64,000 nucleotides of DNA from Latrodectus hesperus. Lineage: Eukaryota; Arthropoda; Arachnida; Araneae; Theridiidae. Below are positions 34,208-44,848 of the stretch, in pieces; positions within the stretch are counted from its first letter, which is position 1, and each line of letters starts with the position of its first letter. A program made the translations under genes and the position numbers. The stretch spans positions 806,001-870,000 of the forward strand of contig JAJQOW010000020.1 of assembly GCA_037975125.1 (NCBI GenBank), written 5' to 3'. The notes under the pieces are model-generated. The model worked only from the letters and a program-made list of their open reading frames with translations. It had not been told where the DNA came from and searched no databases.

Positions 34208-37200
34208 TATGTGGCCATCTCGCGGGGCGGAGATGTCCAGAGAGTCAGAAGCCCCATTTCAAATCGTTTCACATTTCTTCCGTAAGTAGCGGCGACAACG
34301 GACTTTTCGTTATGGGACATGTCAACGAAGTTCCCTGCAGAATGATAATCGATACTGGAGCCAACGTAACTATCATTAGGACAGATTTGGCTCGCAAACT
34401 TGGTGACAAACTCATCTGGACGCCGCCCTGCATTACCCTCCAAACTGTGACAGGTGATAAGATTAAAGTGCATGGAAAAGTCAAGCTAAACATTGCATTT
34501 GGTAATGCCGTTTACCATCATATGGCATATGTCGCTGATATAAATGACGAATTTATTCTTGGATTGGATTTCCTCAAAGAAAACAATTTCAAGTTAGATT
34601 TTAAAAATAATGAACTACACTCATGTTCTGAAGACATAACGATTTTTAAGACGAAATATTCAGATATTAAATCAGTCCATCATATAACTGCAAAGAGTGA
34701 AACAACATTACCACCAAGAACTGAGACAATAGTTTCCGGAGCTCTTTCAGAAGATAATAATTTTCATTATGGATTGACTGAATATCCAGATTCCGACAAT
34801 AGCGTTAAAGGAGTACTAGTGGCTTCTTCCCTCGTCGACCTTTCACGAAATGTAATCCCGGTAAGAGTTGCTAATCTAAGCAATAAGGTAAAACTAATAA
34901 AAGAAGGAGAAGTGCTGGCGACTTGCACTCCAGTGACCTGTATTAACCGAAATTGTCAAACCACACTATCTGAGCCTCCTGACACTCTAATTAATGAACT
35001 CCTTCAGAGTGCAGAGTTAGATGATAAACAGAGGAATGCTGCAAGAAATCTATTATTAGAATTCGGAGATCTCTTTTCCAAGAAATCAGATGATGTTGGG
35101 CGGACCAAATTGACGCAGCACCGAATCAATACAGGAAATCATCCACCCATTAAACAACATCCGAGAAGATTGCCATTCGCTAAGCAGGAAGAGGTGGATA
35201 ATCTTCTGATGGAAATGCAGCAGAATGACATTATTGAGCCATCAGAGAGTCCTTGGGCTTCGCCTATTGTTTTAGTTCGGAAGAAAGATGGCTCTACCCG
35301 ATTCTGCGTTGACTATCGTCGGTTAAACAACATCACTAAAAAAGATAGTTACCCTCTTCCTAGGATTGACGATACACTTGATGCTTTATCCGGAAAACAA
35401 TGGTTTTCGACTTTGGATCTCAAGAGTGGTTATTGGCAAGTAGAGATACATCCTGAGGATCGAGAAAAGACTGCGTTCACCACAGGACAAGGACTTTGGC
35501 AGTTCAAGGTCATGCCATTTGGGCTTTGCAATGCACCTGCAACGTTTGAGCGCCTGATGGAGACAGTATTACGAGGACTTTCCTACGAAGCCTGTTTGGT
35601 ATATTTGGACGATATCATTATTGTAGGGCGCACATTCGAAGACCATTTAAGAAACATCCGAAAGGTGCTGGAAAAATTAAAAATGGCCAACCTGAAGCTG
35701 AATCCTTGCAAATGTAATTTATTCCGACGTGAAGTAAGCTATCTGGGACACATTATCTCTGCTGAAGGTGTAAGAACAGATCCTGAAAAGATCTCCGCAG
35801 TTAAGGACTGGAGTCGTCCAAAAGATGTCCACCAATTAAGAAGTTTTCTTGGACTATGCACATATTACAGGAAATTTGTTAAAGGTTTCTCAAGTATTGC
35901 CAGACCTCTTCACAAGTTGACAGAAGTTAAACAGAGATTTCTATGGACAGATGAATGTGAGAAAGCTTTTAAACAACTGAAGGAGGCGTTGACATCTTCG
36001 CCCGTTCTTGCATATCCCCAGCCCGAAAAATTATTCATTTTAGATACGGATGCCAGCAATGAAAATATCGGAGCTGTTTTGTCGCAGGAAATTGATGATA
36101 AAGAATATGTCATTGCTTATTGGAGTAAATGTCTATCGAAACCAGAGCGGAATTATTGTACAACCAGAAAGGAATTGCTGGCAATCGTCAAAGCCATAGA
36201 ACATTTCCACCATTATCTCTATGGAAGAAAGTTCTTGCTCCGGACAGATCACGCATCCTTAACCTGGCTTTTAAATTTTAAAAATCCAGAAGGACAGGTA
36301 GCCAGATGGATTCAACGACTCCAGGAGTTTGACTTTGAAATACGTCATCGCAAAGGAACTCTTCATGGAAATGCTGATGCACTATCAAGGAAACCGTGTA
36401 ATGAAAGCTGCCGATATTGTTCTAGAATAGAGAAGAACTATCAGTTAGTAAATCCTGCGGTACGCCAAGTTAATGTTTCAACTCCATCAAAACCCGACCC
36501 ATGGAGTGATAAAGAACTTAGAGAAGCCCAAAAAGAAGACCCAGATATAAATCCAATTTTAGAATTAAAAGAATCTTCCAGTATGAAACCAAGTTGGCAG
36601 GATATCTCCACCTACAGTCCTGCTACTAAACAATATTGGGCTCTTTGGGACTCACTCCATATAAGAAATGGTGTCTTATACAGGAAATGGGAGTCCGATG
36701 ATGGACGTAATTTCAAATGGCAGCTTGTTCTTCCAAAATCAAGAATTTCAGATGTTTTGAAAGAATTGCACAGTAGCTCAACTGGAGGCCACTTCGGAGT
36801 AATGAAAACTCTACAGAAAGTTCGAGAACGCTTCTATTGGAGCAAAACGAGACAAGATGTAGAGAAATGGTGCCAATCTTGTGATGACTGTGCGGCACGT
36901 AAGGGACCAAAGAAACGTAGCAGAGGAAGGTTGCAGCGGTACAACGTAGGAGCACCTTTTGAGCGAATAGCATTAGACATTTTGGGTCCTTTACCACGAT
37001 CTTCAAATGGCAACAAATACATACTAGTTGTCATGGACTACTTTACTAAGTGGCCTGAAGCGTTTGCAATCCCCGATCAAGAGGCGACTACAGTAGCCGA
37101 GGTTCTAGTGCAGCAATGGGTTTCCAGATTCGGCACACCCTTACAAATTCATTCTGATCAAGGGACAAACTTCACCTCTGTTGTGTTTAAAGGAATGTGT

Positions 37201-37803
37201 CAAATTCTCGGAATAGACAAGACGCAGACCACGCCACTACACCCACAATCGGATGGCATGGTAGAGAGGTTTAACAGAACCATCTTGAATAACCTCTCCC
37301 TTATGGTTTCCAGAAATCAGCAAGATTGGGATTTGAAGCTACCGCTGTTTCTGCTTGCATATCGTAGTGCTGTCCATGAGACTACCGGATATACTCCTTC
37401 ACAGATGCTCTTTGGTCGCGAACTTCGTCTCCCTTGTGATCTTCAGTTTGGTCGTCCACCGGATACATCTTCATCGCCAGAGGAATACCTTCGAGACCTT
37501 CAGGCACGTCTTGAAGATGTCCATAACTTCGCTCGAGACCGAATCAACCTGACGACCGAAAGAATGAAGACAAGGTATGACACAAGAGCGACGGGACATG
37601 AATTCCAAGAAGGTGACAAAGTTTGGTTGTGGAACCCGATTCGACGTAAAGGACTTTCTCCAAAGTTGCAAGCCAACTGGGAAGGTCCCTACACAGTCCT
37701 AAAAAGACTGAACGACGTCGTGGTTCGTATAAGAAAATCATCTGCTTCAAAACCAAAGGTAGTACATTATGATAGATTAGCTCCTTATCGTAATGTAGAG
37801 TAA
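34183..37803 (+). CDS. pol: Gypsy Pol polyprotein (protease, RT, RNase H, integrase)
   Basis: Open in the -1 frame relative to gag from 34183; the first ATG in this frame is at 34312, so expression is expected through frameshifting. Domains in order: aspartic protease (IIDTGAN, with GLDF further on); reverse transcriptase with RLNNITKKDSYPLPRID, the FGLCNAPATFERLM block and the catalytic YLDDIII (about 35600); RNase H with LDTDASNENIGAVLSQ and TDHASLTWLL; integrase with its HHCC zinc-binding motif (H..H then CQSCDDC), the DDE core (LDILGPL, IHSDQGTNF, VERFNRT) and a C-terminal GPY/F-type module (WEGPYTVLKRL). No stops or missing catalytic residues were noticed. From 34312 the frame encodes 1163 residues, usual for Ty3/Gypsy Pol. 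Confidence 0.95.
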   Translation, partial: SSTTAGKLICGHLAGRRCPESQKPHFKSFHISSVSSGDNGLFVMGHVNEVPCRMIIDTGANVTIIRTDLARKLGDKLIWTPPCITLQTVTGDKIKVHGKVKLNIAFGNAVYHHMAYVADINDEFILGLDFLKENNFKLDFKNNELHSCSEDITIFKTKYSDIKSVHHITAKSETTLPPRTETIVSGALSEDNNFHYGLTEYPDSDNSVKGVLVASSLVDLSRNVIPVRVANLSNKVKLIKEGEVLATCTPVTCINRNCQTTLSEPPDTLINELLQSAELDDKQRNAARNLLLEFGDLFSKKSDDVGRTKLTQHRINTGNHPPIKQHPRRLPFAKQEEVDNLLMEMQQNDIIEPSESPWASPIVLVRKKDGSTRFCVDYRRLNNITKKDSYPLPRIDDTLDALSGKQWFSTLDLKSGYWQVEIHPEDREKTAFTTGQGLWQFKVMPFGLCNAPATFERLMETVLRGLSYEACLVYLDDIIIVGRTFEDHLRNIRKVLEKLKMANLKLNPCKCNLFRREVSYLGHIISAEGVRTDPEKISAVKDWSRPKDVHQLRSFLGLCTYYRKFVKGFSSIARPLHKLTEVKQRFLWTDECEKAFKQLKEALTSSPVLAYPQPEKLFILDTDASNENIGAVLSQEIDDKEYVIAYWSKCLSKPERNYCTTRKELLAIVKAIEHFHHYLYGRKFLLRTDHASLTWLLNFKNPEGQVARWIQRLQEFDFEIRHRKGTLHGNADALSRKPCNESCRYCSRIEKNYQLVNPAVRQVNVSTPSKPDPWSDKELREAQKEDPDINPILELKESSSMKPSWQDISTYSPATKQYWALWDSLHIRNGVLYRKWESDDGRNFKWQLVLPKSRISDVLKELHSSSTGGHFGVMKTLQKVRERFYWSKTRQDVEKWCQSCDDCAARKGPKKRSRGRLQRYNVGAPFERIALDILGPLPRSSNGNKYILVVMDYFTKWPEAFAIPDQEATTVAEVLVQQWVSRFGTPLQIHSDQGTNFTSVVFKGMCQILGIDKTQTTPLHPQSDGMVERFNRTILNNLSLMVSRNQQDWDLKLPLFLLAYRSAVHETTGYTPSQMLFGRELRLPCDLQFGRPPDTSSSPEEYLRDLQARLEDVHNFARDRINLTTERMKTRYDTRATGHEFQEGDKVWLWNPIRRKGLSPKLQANWEGPYTVLKRLNDVVVRIRKSSASKPKVVHYDRLAPYRNVE
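34198..34255 (+). promoter_or_regulatory. -1 ribosomal frameshift signal (slippery site plus H-type pseudoknot)
   Basis: The heptamer G GGA AAC (34198-34204) is in the gag frame directly before the gag stop. This is a recognised X XXY YYZ slippery sequence. After an 8-nt spacer, stem 1 pairs 34213-34221 with 34230-34238 (nine positions, one mismatch). Its loop bases GGGGC (34224-34228) pair with GCCCC (34251-34255), giving a second stem with a 12-nt A/G-rich connector. The pol frame is open in the -1 frame from 34183 onward, so slippage here fuses Gag to Pol. Confidence 0.82.
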
Positions 37804-37982
37804 AAATCAGTAGACCATGGTCTGTTTGTAAATAGTATAGATAATTTTAATCTTTTCTATTTTCTTGTATTTTTAGTTGCTTGTGTATGTAATGTGCTCT
37901 GTATCCTCTTGAAATGTAAATTCTTTTATATTAAATTTGGCCTCCTATCAGGGGATTGTACTGCCCGGGACGTGCAGTCCTT

Positions 37983-37994
37983 GAGAGGGGGCAA
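37983..37994 (+). promoter_or_regulatory. polypurine tract
   Basis: gagagggggcaa directly before the 3' LTR. This is the expected primer for plus-strand DNA synthesis. Confidence 0.8.
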
Positions 37995-38601
37995 TGTTAC
38001 AAATTTGTAAATAATGATTATATTTGTCTTAAAATATCTCAGACAGATCAGAAATTCTCACATTTTGGGCAAAAATTGCGGTATTTAGACGTGTTGTAGT
38101 TTAAAAGCGGATTTCCTAATGATTTGGCGACTTGGCGACAGTTGGTGAGATTCTTGGCGACTTGGCGACGGTTGGCGAGATTTTTGGCGACTTGGCGAGA
38201 AATCGATACTTCTGGAAACATCCATCACCTAAGCTCTAGGACCAATATTTTTCGAGATAGCCTAGAAGCTTCCAGAGCCTTGGCGAAATTGGTAGATTTC
38301 TCCGCCAAGTCAGGTATAAATACCGCAGCCCGACATGGAATAGTAGTATAGTTTTTGTGAAGACAGTCAGTGAGTGAAGACGATTAGTTGTGACTGCTAG
38401 TTGTTCTCTGTCTGAGGTATTTGAGACCTGTGATTGGAAGCTATTTCCTATTGTATCTGACGAATTGTAGCTGTATAATTGTGATTGTTACAGCGGGAAT
38501 TTTGTTTATCTAGTGAAGTTTTTACGAATAAAAGTCTTGTGTTCATTAAGTGGTCGCTTTATTCAACTCTCAATCAACACGAACCCGTGGAGCTCGGTAC
38601 A
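37995..38601 (+). repeat. 3' LTR (607 bp)
   Basis: Same sequence as the 5' LTR except for an extra 8-bp 'ttggcgac' unit and one g-to-t change next to it ('ttggtgag'). It begins TGTTAC, ends GGTACA and is followed by GTAG. Confidence 0.95.
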
Positions 38602-38605
38602 GTAG

Positions 38606-40275
38606 TTATTTTGAATATTCGGAGTAATTCATAAATCAGGGTAAAACTTTTACTAGCAATACTAAAATTAGTAACAGTTTGAATACTAAATAAGTTTTAT
38701 TATATAATTTATTACTTTTATTAAATAGAAGTCATGTACAATTCAAAGTTCAGTCAGTACAAGATGGAAATAAACTAAAATTTATGCGATTCTCATAGGA
38801 ATTACAAAAGTAAGGTACTTGGCTTCATTCTGGAAACATTTACTAATTAATACCCAACATGAATGTTAGATTATTAAGAAGTTATTTTTAACTATTTTAC
38901 TTTGATTGGGTGAAAAGTTGTACATTTTTAAAACATTAAAAATTTGCAGGGACTGAGTGCATCTAAATAATGAATTAAGAATTTGTAAAGGAAGCAGATT
39001 TAAAAGAGAAAAAGCTGAAGAAAAATGTTTGGATAGATGGCGCTGTCGCCTACTATTATGTGTATGAAGACTTCGCACTTTAGAATTTGCTTCGATTGGG
39101 GGTGGAAGTTCTCCCAACTTTTCGATGGAACTCTTTAGATATATTGAATATAATTAATTGTTTTGAATTTATATGTAATTGTTAGTATTGTGTGCACCAT
39201 TCGTGTTTATTAAAATTGTTTTGTTTATAATACGTGATCTCTTGTTTGCTTTCCCGAGCCGTGTTTTGAATGCAATGTTTCGATTTTATAGATATTATTT
39301 AAATTATGAATTTTATATATAAGATTTTCGTCAAAGCTACTATTTTATTTCCATGCCCCTGGAATAAAAATGAAGCCATGATTGTTACCAAAAAATAACT
39401 ACTTGCATATGGGTTAGAGTTTCCATAAATTTGCACTTGTTTTTAATTTGGCATCAAAAGCCCTAATCTTTGGATTTTCACATATGTATTACCCAACATA
39501 CAATTCTATAGGATGGCAAGCCATGCTTTGAATATTTTTGCTCACAATTTTTCACATTTCATACATTTTCAAGTGCAATGAAATTTGTTAGAGACAAATA
39601 ATCCTACCATTTGAAAACATTTATTATGGAAATTAACACACCAATAAATTAATGAATGTATAATATGTATAATATTTAATTAATGAATAACTTCATAGTT
39701 AATGTAAGCATGTTGAATAATCTATCGCAAATAATTCTTAATAAATAAAATATAAAAATTGAAAAAAACACGGTCAATAATATAAAAAGCTACAATGATC
39801 TGTAACTTTCTGACGACACAAATGAGTTAAAAAATTTTTTAGTATTGTGTTTATCCAGTGAGATTTTTATTACATTATATAAATAAAATTTAGTAAGACA
39901 ATTATTAAATACATTTTTTGATACTTACATTTGATTTAAATAAATGAATTGAATTTCACTGCATAAAGAAACAAGTTGGAAATTTAAAGTTGTTTTTTAA
40001 TATTTACAAGTAACAGACACATTTGTAGTCTATAGTTTAAAAAATTTATCCATTGCATCAAAATATAAATAAGCACAATTTATCAATAAAAAACTCAACA
40101 ATCAAATAATGTTTTGATAATAAAATATCCACTTAAAATTTCGAATGGAAAACATAACTTTATTGTTGGAGTATGTCGAATGGAAACTATTTGTATTAAG
40201 ATGTTAAATACATAGTATAAATAAAGGTAAACTCTCTGTACATAAATGTAATGAAGATAATGGGAAAAATAAATA
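38606..40275. other. AT-rich stretch with an LTR-like patch
   Basis: No gene. At 38825-38940 there is a direct partner of 31800-31920. At 39010-39270 a GC-richer patch ('gatggcgctgtcgcc', 'gcaccattcgtgtttattaaa', 'cgagccgtgttttga') has the flavour of a solo LTR, but I could not define its ends. Confidence 0.4.
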
Positions 40276-40868
40276 CAAGGTGTATTCGAAAAGTTCGGTG
40301 ATTGATCTCGGCACTCAGGCAGACAAAGTGAGAGAAATGCCATCTAGCGGCAGATGAGGGGAGGCGCACGCTAGATTGTCAGTGTGACATGGAGCAATAC
40401 ACAAACATGAAGTTTTGATTCAAGGTGGGCAAAACGGTGACGGAAACACATGACATGTTAGTGAAACTTTACGATCAGGAAGCAGTGAGTAAAAAGTATG
40501 TTTATGAGTGGTTCCACACTGGATTCGTGTAACCCAATTCCTCGACAGGCACCAGGTTTCAGTTTAGGATCACCCTCCATATCCTCCAGATCTGGCTCCC
40601 GTGGACTTCTTCCTGTTTCCCCGCCTCAAAGGAGTTCTTAAAGGCCAACACTTTTCCGAGATTACTGAGATCCAACAACGTGTGACAACTGTGCTTCGAG
40701 CCACATCGAAAGAAGCATTTGCAGACGGTTTCCAGCAATTGTACACCCGATGTCAAAAGTGTATTGTTGCTAATGGCGAATACTTTGAAGGCCAGTAAAG
40801 CTATTTCGCTTGTTTCTTTGTTATCCTTTTTTATGGCAAAATTCACCGAACTTTTCAAACACACCTTA
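40276..40868 (+). mobile_element. internally deleted mariner
   Basis: Terminal inverted repeats (AAGGTGTATTCGAAAAGTTCG at the left, the complement of AAGGTGTGTTTGAAAAGTTCG at the right) are flanked by TA (40274-40275, 40869-40870). Inside, a short N-terminal coding piece with stops (ETHDMLVKLYDQEAVSKKYV) is joined directly to the C-terminal piece PPYPPDLAPVDFFLFPRL, which keeps the third catalytic Asp, ending CIVANGEYFEGQ. The first and second catalytic residues are lost by deletion. It is therefore a defective, potentially cross-mobilised derivative of about 593 bp. Confidence 0.8.
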
Positions 40869-40870
40869 TA

Positions 40871-41729
40871 AATTACGAGGAATAGTGCTGTGAAGCCAAA
40901 CAAATTGTAACTCAATAAGAATTAAGGCTTTTGAATAACGTTCTTAAAATAGAAAATAAAATTTAAAAATAGAAATTTTCATAGTAATCAAGCGTTAATA
41001 CAAATAAACAAACTTACAAATTAGCAGCTTTTTCAAATCGACATTTATTGTAAATGTAAAACATAACTTTACAGAAGTATATGAATAAATCAAAAGAAAA
41101 TATTAAAATTATGATATGATAAAACGCAATAGAGTTAAATACATACATATAATTACACCGTAGAAAATAAAACACGCTGAATACTAGGGAAGTGCTATGA
41201 AAACAAATAAATAGAAACAATAGTTCTTTTGGAATAATATTCTGTAAATACATTGATCAGAAATTTATATGTGGTTAAATAAATATAGATAAATACTTGT
41301 ACAGCTAATTTATCCATGTAAGTTTATGTATATCAATAATATTGGATTTTGAGTTTTGGGGTAGTTTCGTGTTTAATAATGTACAAAACAATTACAAGTA
41401 GAAAGTAAAATAAAATATATCTAAGCATAAAAATATGAAATATTTTGATTTCGATTATAATTGTAGGTTCAAATAGATTAAAAATTTTCACGGTAACCAA
41501 AATTTGTTATAACAAATATAAGAACACGACGACTTATTAAAAACTTCTTGATAAATTAATTGAAATTGAAAACAGTTGCGATTAAGCTTCAAAAATCGAG
41601 GACTCTAAATGATTGAAATTCATGAACTTTAATCGTAATTAGTAAGAAAATTCTTGATAAACAAAAATGCTACTAAGCAGCTTAGAATAATAGGCAACTA
41701 TATTAGCAGCTATATACTCTACATATGAT
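40871..41729. other. AT-rich gene-free stretch
   Basis: No gene or structured repeat seen. Confidence 0.5.
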
Positions 41730-42061
41730 ATATTTTGGTCAAATCTTGGCATGCCCAAGATTGGTAGTATAACTTGGCTACCCTTTTAGGACCAATAATG
41801 GCTTATTATGGCAGATTGGAGAAAATTCGGCATCCACTATTGGCTTATATTACCATTTCTTACATTGAAGAAACCTTGGTCCCCATGCTTTATCTTGGCA
41901 TGCCCAATATTGGGGAAAACGAGGCCCCTATTATAGGTCCATTATTGGGTTTATCTTGGCATGCTGTACATTGGGGAAAACTTGACATTCATTATTGGTC
42001 GGTTATCGGTGTTATCTTGGCAAGATTGCTCACATTGGGTCAGGCTATTTTGCTATTTTAG
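41730..42061. repeat. palindrome-rich minisatellite-like block, right
   Basis: Contains approximate tandem units of about 61 bp beginning 'atcttggcatgc' followed by a 'cattggggaaaa'-type motif (clearest at 41890-42035), with 'ccaatattgg' palindromes. Its outer end 'ggctattttgctatttta' mirrors the outer end of the 30089-30420 block. The 95-codon open frame over it is a by-product of the repeats. Confidence 0.6.
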
Positions 42062-43124
42062 AATTGACTTATATCCATTATCCATGACTTTGACTCTTCC
42101 CCCAAATCTCAAATTAGATTTTTAATAAGCAAAGCTTTGCTGCCTTGTGCAATAAGATTATGACAAAAGTATGTTTCTCGTTACTCTTTAGTATGCTTTT
42201 TTAACCTACCACTATTGCTGTAATTTTTCAAACTTCATTAATCTACCTGAAGCAGTGACTTCGAATCCTCCTGTAAGAAAGAAATTCTAGTGAAAAAATG
42301 AAATTGGTGAACCACAAGTACTCTCTTTCCTCAGTAGCACAAAAGCCCTTAAAGACTCTTCCAATGAGATAAACTAAAATTATATTTCCACAAAAAATTT
42401 CATTTTTCTTGGAAAATAAATATTCTACGAATGCTTCACTCTACAAGACACCGATAGAGAGCGCCACTGAAACTATGAGGTATAAATTGGAATTATTTGA
42501 TGATATTGAAATGGAAGTTACTGACCCACACACACACAGAAACCACAAATAAAGAAAACAATTTAATCAAAAGTTCTTAAAGAAACACAAAAGGAAGAAA
42601 CAAAACCACTTGTACAACGTAAAAATCATCCAGAATAGACTCTTTTTTAAATTTTTGAATCTTAACAATTTAAAAATATAATCGAAAAAAGCATTATTAA
42701 TTGAGCCATAAATTGGATCTGAAAATGAAATTCCTGTTGAAATGCATTAAAGACAAACTTTTTCAGCAAGTTCAAGATTAGAAAGCGGAATCCCTCTTAT
42801 TATAATGGAAGTTTTTTCTCTTACTTGGGATCAAATTCTTAAAATGTAATGAAATCGCTGCATGCAGTGTGACGCAATTAACCCTAATTAAAGTTCAAAA
42901 TTCTGAGACAGAACAACAAAAGAAACTTTTTGACAACAATAAAATTAAATTTCATACTTTTTTCTTCTTGAAGTTTAAAGTCATTATTCGATAGCCGCCA
43001 ATAAATGTAGAAATTGACGATCGACATGAACTCAGTGATAAATTATATAGTCCCGTTAAAATAGCCCAATTAATCAAAACAAGAGATAAAATATAATTAA
43101 AATAGAGAGAATTATGCATAATGT
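42062..43124. other. AT-rich gene-free stretch
   Basis: No gene recognised. A short (CA)n run is at about 42528-42538. Confidence 0.5.
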
Positions 43125-43188
43125 TATACAGTAGACGCTCGCTTTTACAAACCTCTCATTTACGAACACTCACGGTTTTTACAAACTA

Positions 43189-43900
43189 CACTACTGGCCA
43201 TTAAAATTGCAACACCAGGAAAGCGGCACACCACACACGAGAAATTTGCATGACAGGTAGAACTTGCTGTGATATGCAAATGATTAGATTTTCAGCGCAT
43301 TCATACAAAGTAGGTGACAGTAGCGACATCTACAATGGGTATAAAACCAGAGATTTGACAGCAGTGTTCTCATACTCAATTTCCGTTTCAACGTTGTTTT
43401 CGGCAAAGAAAGTTGTTGTAATGCCTCGTGTAAGAAGAAGAAATGCCTATCAGCACGTGTCTGACTTTGATCGAGGAAGGATTATAGCCTACCGGGATTG
43501 CGGTTTATCGTACCGCAATATTGCTGCTCGCGTCTGTCGAGACCCCATGACTGTTAGCAGAATATGCAATCGATGGGCTCAGAACAATCATACGGAACGT
43601 CATGCAGGATCTCAGTGACTCCCCATCACTAACAGCAGAGAAGACAGACATCTTATCCGCATGGTCACAAGGGATCGTACAGCCACGTCACGAACCCTGA
43701 GTCGAGAAATGGAGTCATTTGCAAGGTAACAAGTTTCTGCTTGAACAGTTCGACGACGTTTGCTCCAACATGGATTGTCTGCACGGCGACCATGGCTTCG
43801 GCTACCATTGACGCTGCGTCACAGACAGGAGCGCCTTCAATGGTGTGATCAGCGACGAACCATGCATCTCGCAGATGAATGTAAACTCCGCCTTTATCTA
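43189..43900 (+). mobile_element. Tc1-like transposon, 5' two thirds only
   Basis: Starts after TA with a Tc1-like terminus (cactactggccattaaaatt, then 'gcaacaccag'). It inserted at the TA of a pogo-like terminal sequence (43125-43188, 'cagtagacgctcgctttt'). The transposase begins at ATG 43421 with MPRVRRRNAYQHVSDFDRGR and a paired-type helix-turn-helix DNA-binding region (YRNIAARVCRDPMTVSRIC), reaching a stop at 43616-43618. In shifted frames the reading continues RRLLQHGLSARRPWLRLPLT and RQERLQWCDQRR and stops near 43900, just before the first catalytic residue. The catalytic domain and right end are missing. Confidence 0.8.
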
Positions 43901-44299
43901 TAAAATGCACAAAGTGAACAGACTGTCAACTACAGACAATGTCAGAAATCCACTAAAACTGAGCAAAATCCAACAAATAACTCAAACGTTTTAAAGACAT
44001 TATTCAAGAGTTGACATAAATAAATCTTATGGCCATTGACTTTGAAAAAGTAGCTAACATAAATGAAAAATCTAAAAACGCTTGCACGCGTTGCTGTAGA
44101 ACTTCGAATTCTTAACTTGGCCCTGTAATTAATAGAAACAACTCCTCCAGCTCACTCCAAAGGACATTTTATTACTTATAACGAACAACAGAAATTTGAC
44201 TTTGGAACTTTTTATAACTATAGCTTGGAATGCTAATAATATTAGTAGCAACACACACACACATTCCTGAATTTAAGAACTTCAAGTAAACTAACCTAA
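43901..44299. other. AT-rich gene-free stretch
   Basis: No gene or repeat recognised apart from a short (CA)n at about 44253-44263. Confidence 0.45.
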
Positions 44300-44385
44300 A
44301 CTCCATGGCACGCAGCTCATGTGGGCCAAGGCCTACAGTGCCCATAACTGTTTTCACGACCGAGGGCCCTGGGGTGAAGAACTTT
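44300..44385 (-). repeat. SINE family B, 5'-truncated copy
   Basis: The reverse complement matches only the 3' part of family B ('ccccagggccctcggtcgtga', then 'ggccttggcccacatgagctg'). The tRNA-like head is missing. Confidence 0.6.
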
Positions 44386-44481
44386 AAATGATATAATATA
44401 AATATCACACTTTTATCTTAGTAACTCAGGGTAATGATTCAAGTAAAATTAATATCCCAAATTATATTACTTACAGAATTC

Positions 44482-44533
44482 AATAACACCCAGTCAAAGG
44501 TTGTTATAGCAACCTTTGACTTTGGGTGTTATT
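44482..44533. repeat. 52-bp hairpin
   Basis: Arms 44482-44503 and 44510-44533 are complementary except for a 2-nt bulge, around the loop ttatag. Origin unknown; no flanking duplication seen. Confidence 0.7.
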
Positions 44534-44848
44534 CCTCTTCTACCACTTCTAATCATCACCAGAAAGGACAAAAAATAACAACTATGTTGACAACCAATGG
44601 ATTCCCCTACTCTGAAAATGAGCGAGCTATACTGCTCTTTAGACCTTAAAACATCTGACAAATTAATAAGCGATACTTTTTTGTTCCGAGCTCTTTTAAT
44701 TTGTTAAGAGACGAATGAAAAGCAAAACACTTTGCGTGGAATTGTGTTAAAGTCAGTGGAAAATGGAGAAGTACTTTTCTCGATTTAATTTCTAAATAAT
44801 ACGAACAATCTTTAAATTTTTATTCAAATGGACGATATTGTGTTGTTG

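Larger units (their letters stand above)
32337..38601 (+). mobile_element. young Ty3/Gypsy LTR retrotransposon, apparently intact
   Basis: A complete element of 6265 bp: 5' LTR, tRNA primer site, gag, -1 frameshift signal, pol, polypurine tract and 3' LTR. The 4-bp target duplication GTAG flanks it (32333-32336, 38602-38605). The LTRs appear to differ only by one 8-bp tandem-unit insertion and one substitution, so insertion is recent. Both long ORFs are open throughout and every catalytic motif looks present. There is no third (envelope-like) ORF between pol and the 3' LTR, so it is expected to move only within cells. Clade within Ty3/Gypsy is not assigned. Confidence 0.95.

Noticed and set aside
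39010..39270. Solo LTR
   Set aside because: Composition and an ATTAAA-like signal fit, but no defined TG..CA ends or target duplication.
41774..42061. 95-codon open frame with hydrophobic repeats
   Set aside because: By-product of the tandem/palindromic repeat block; not a gene.
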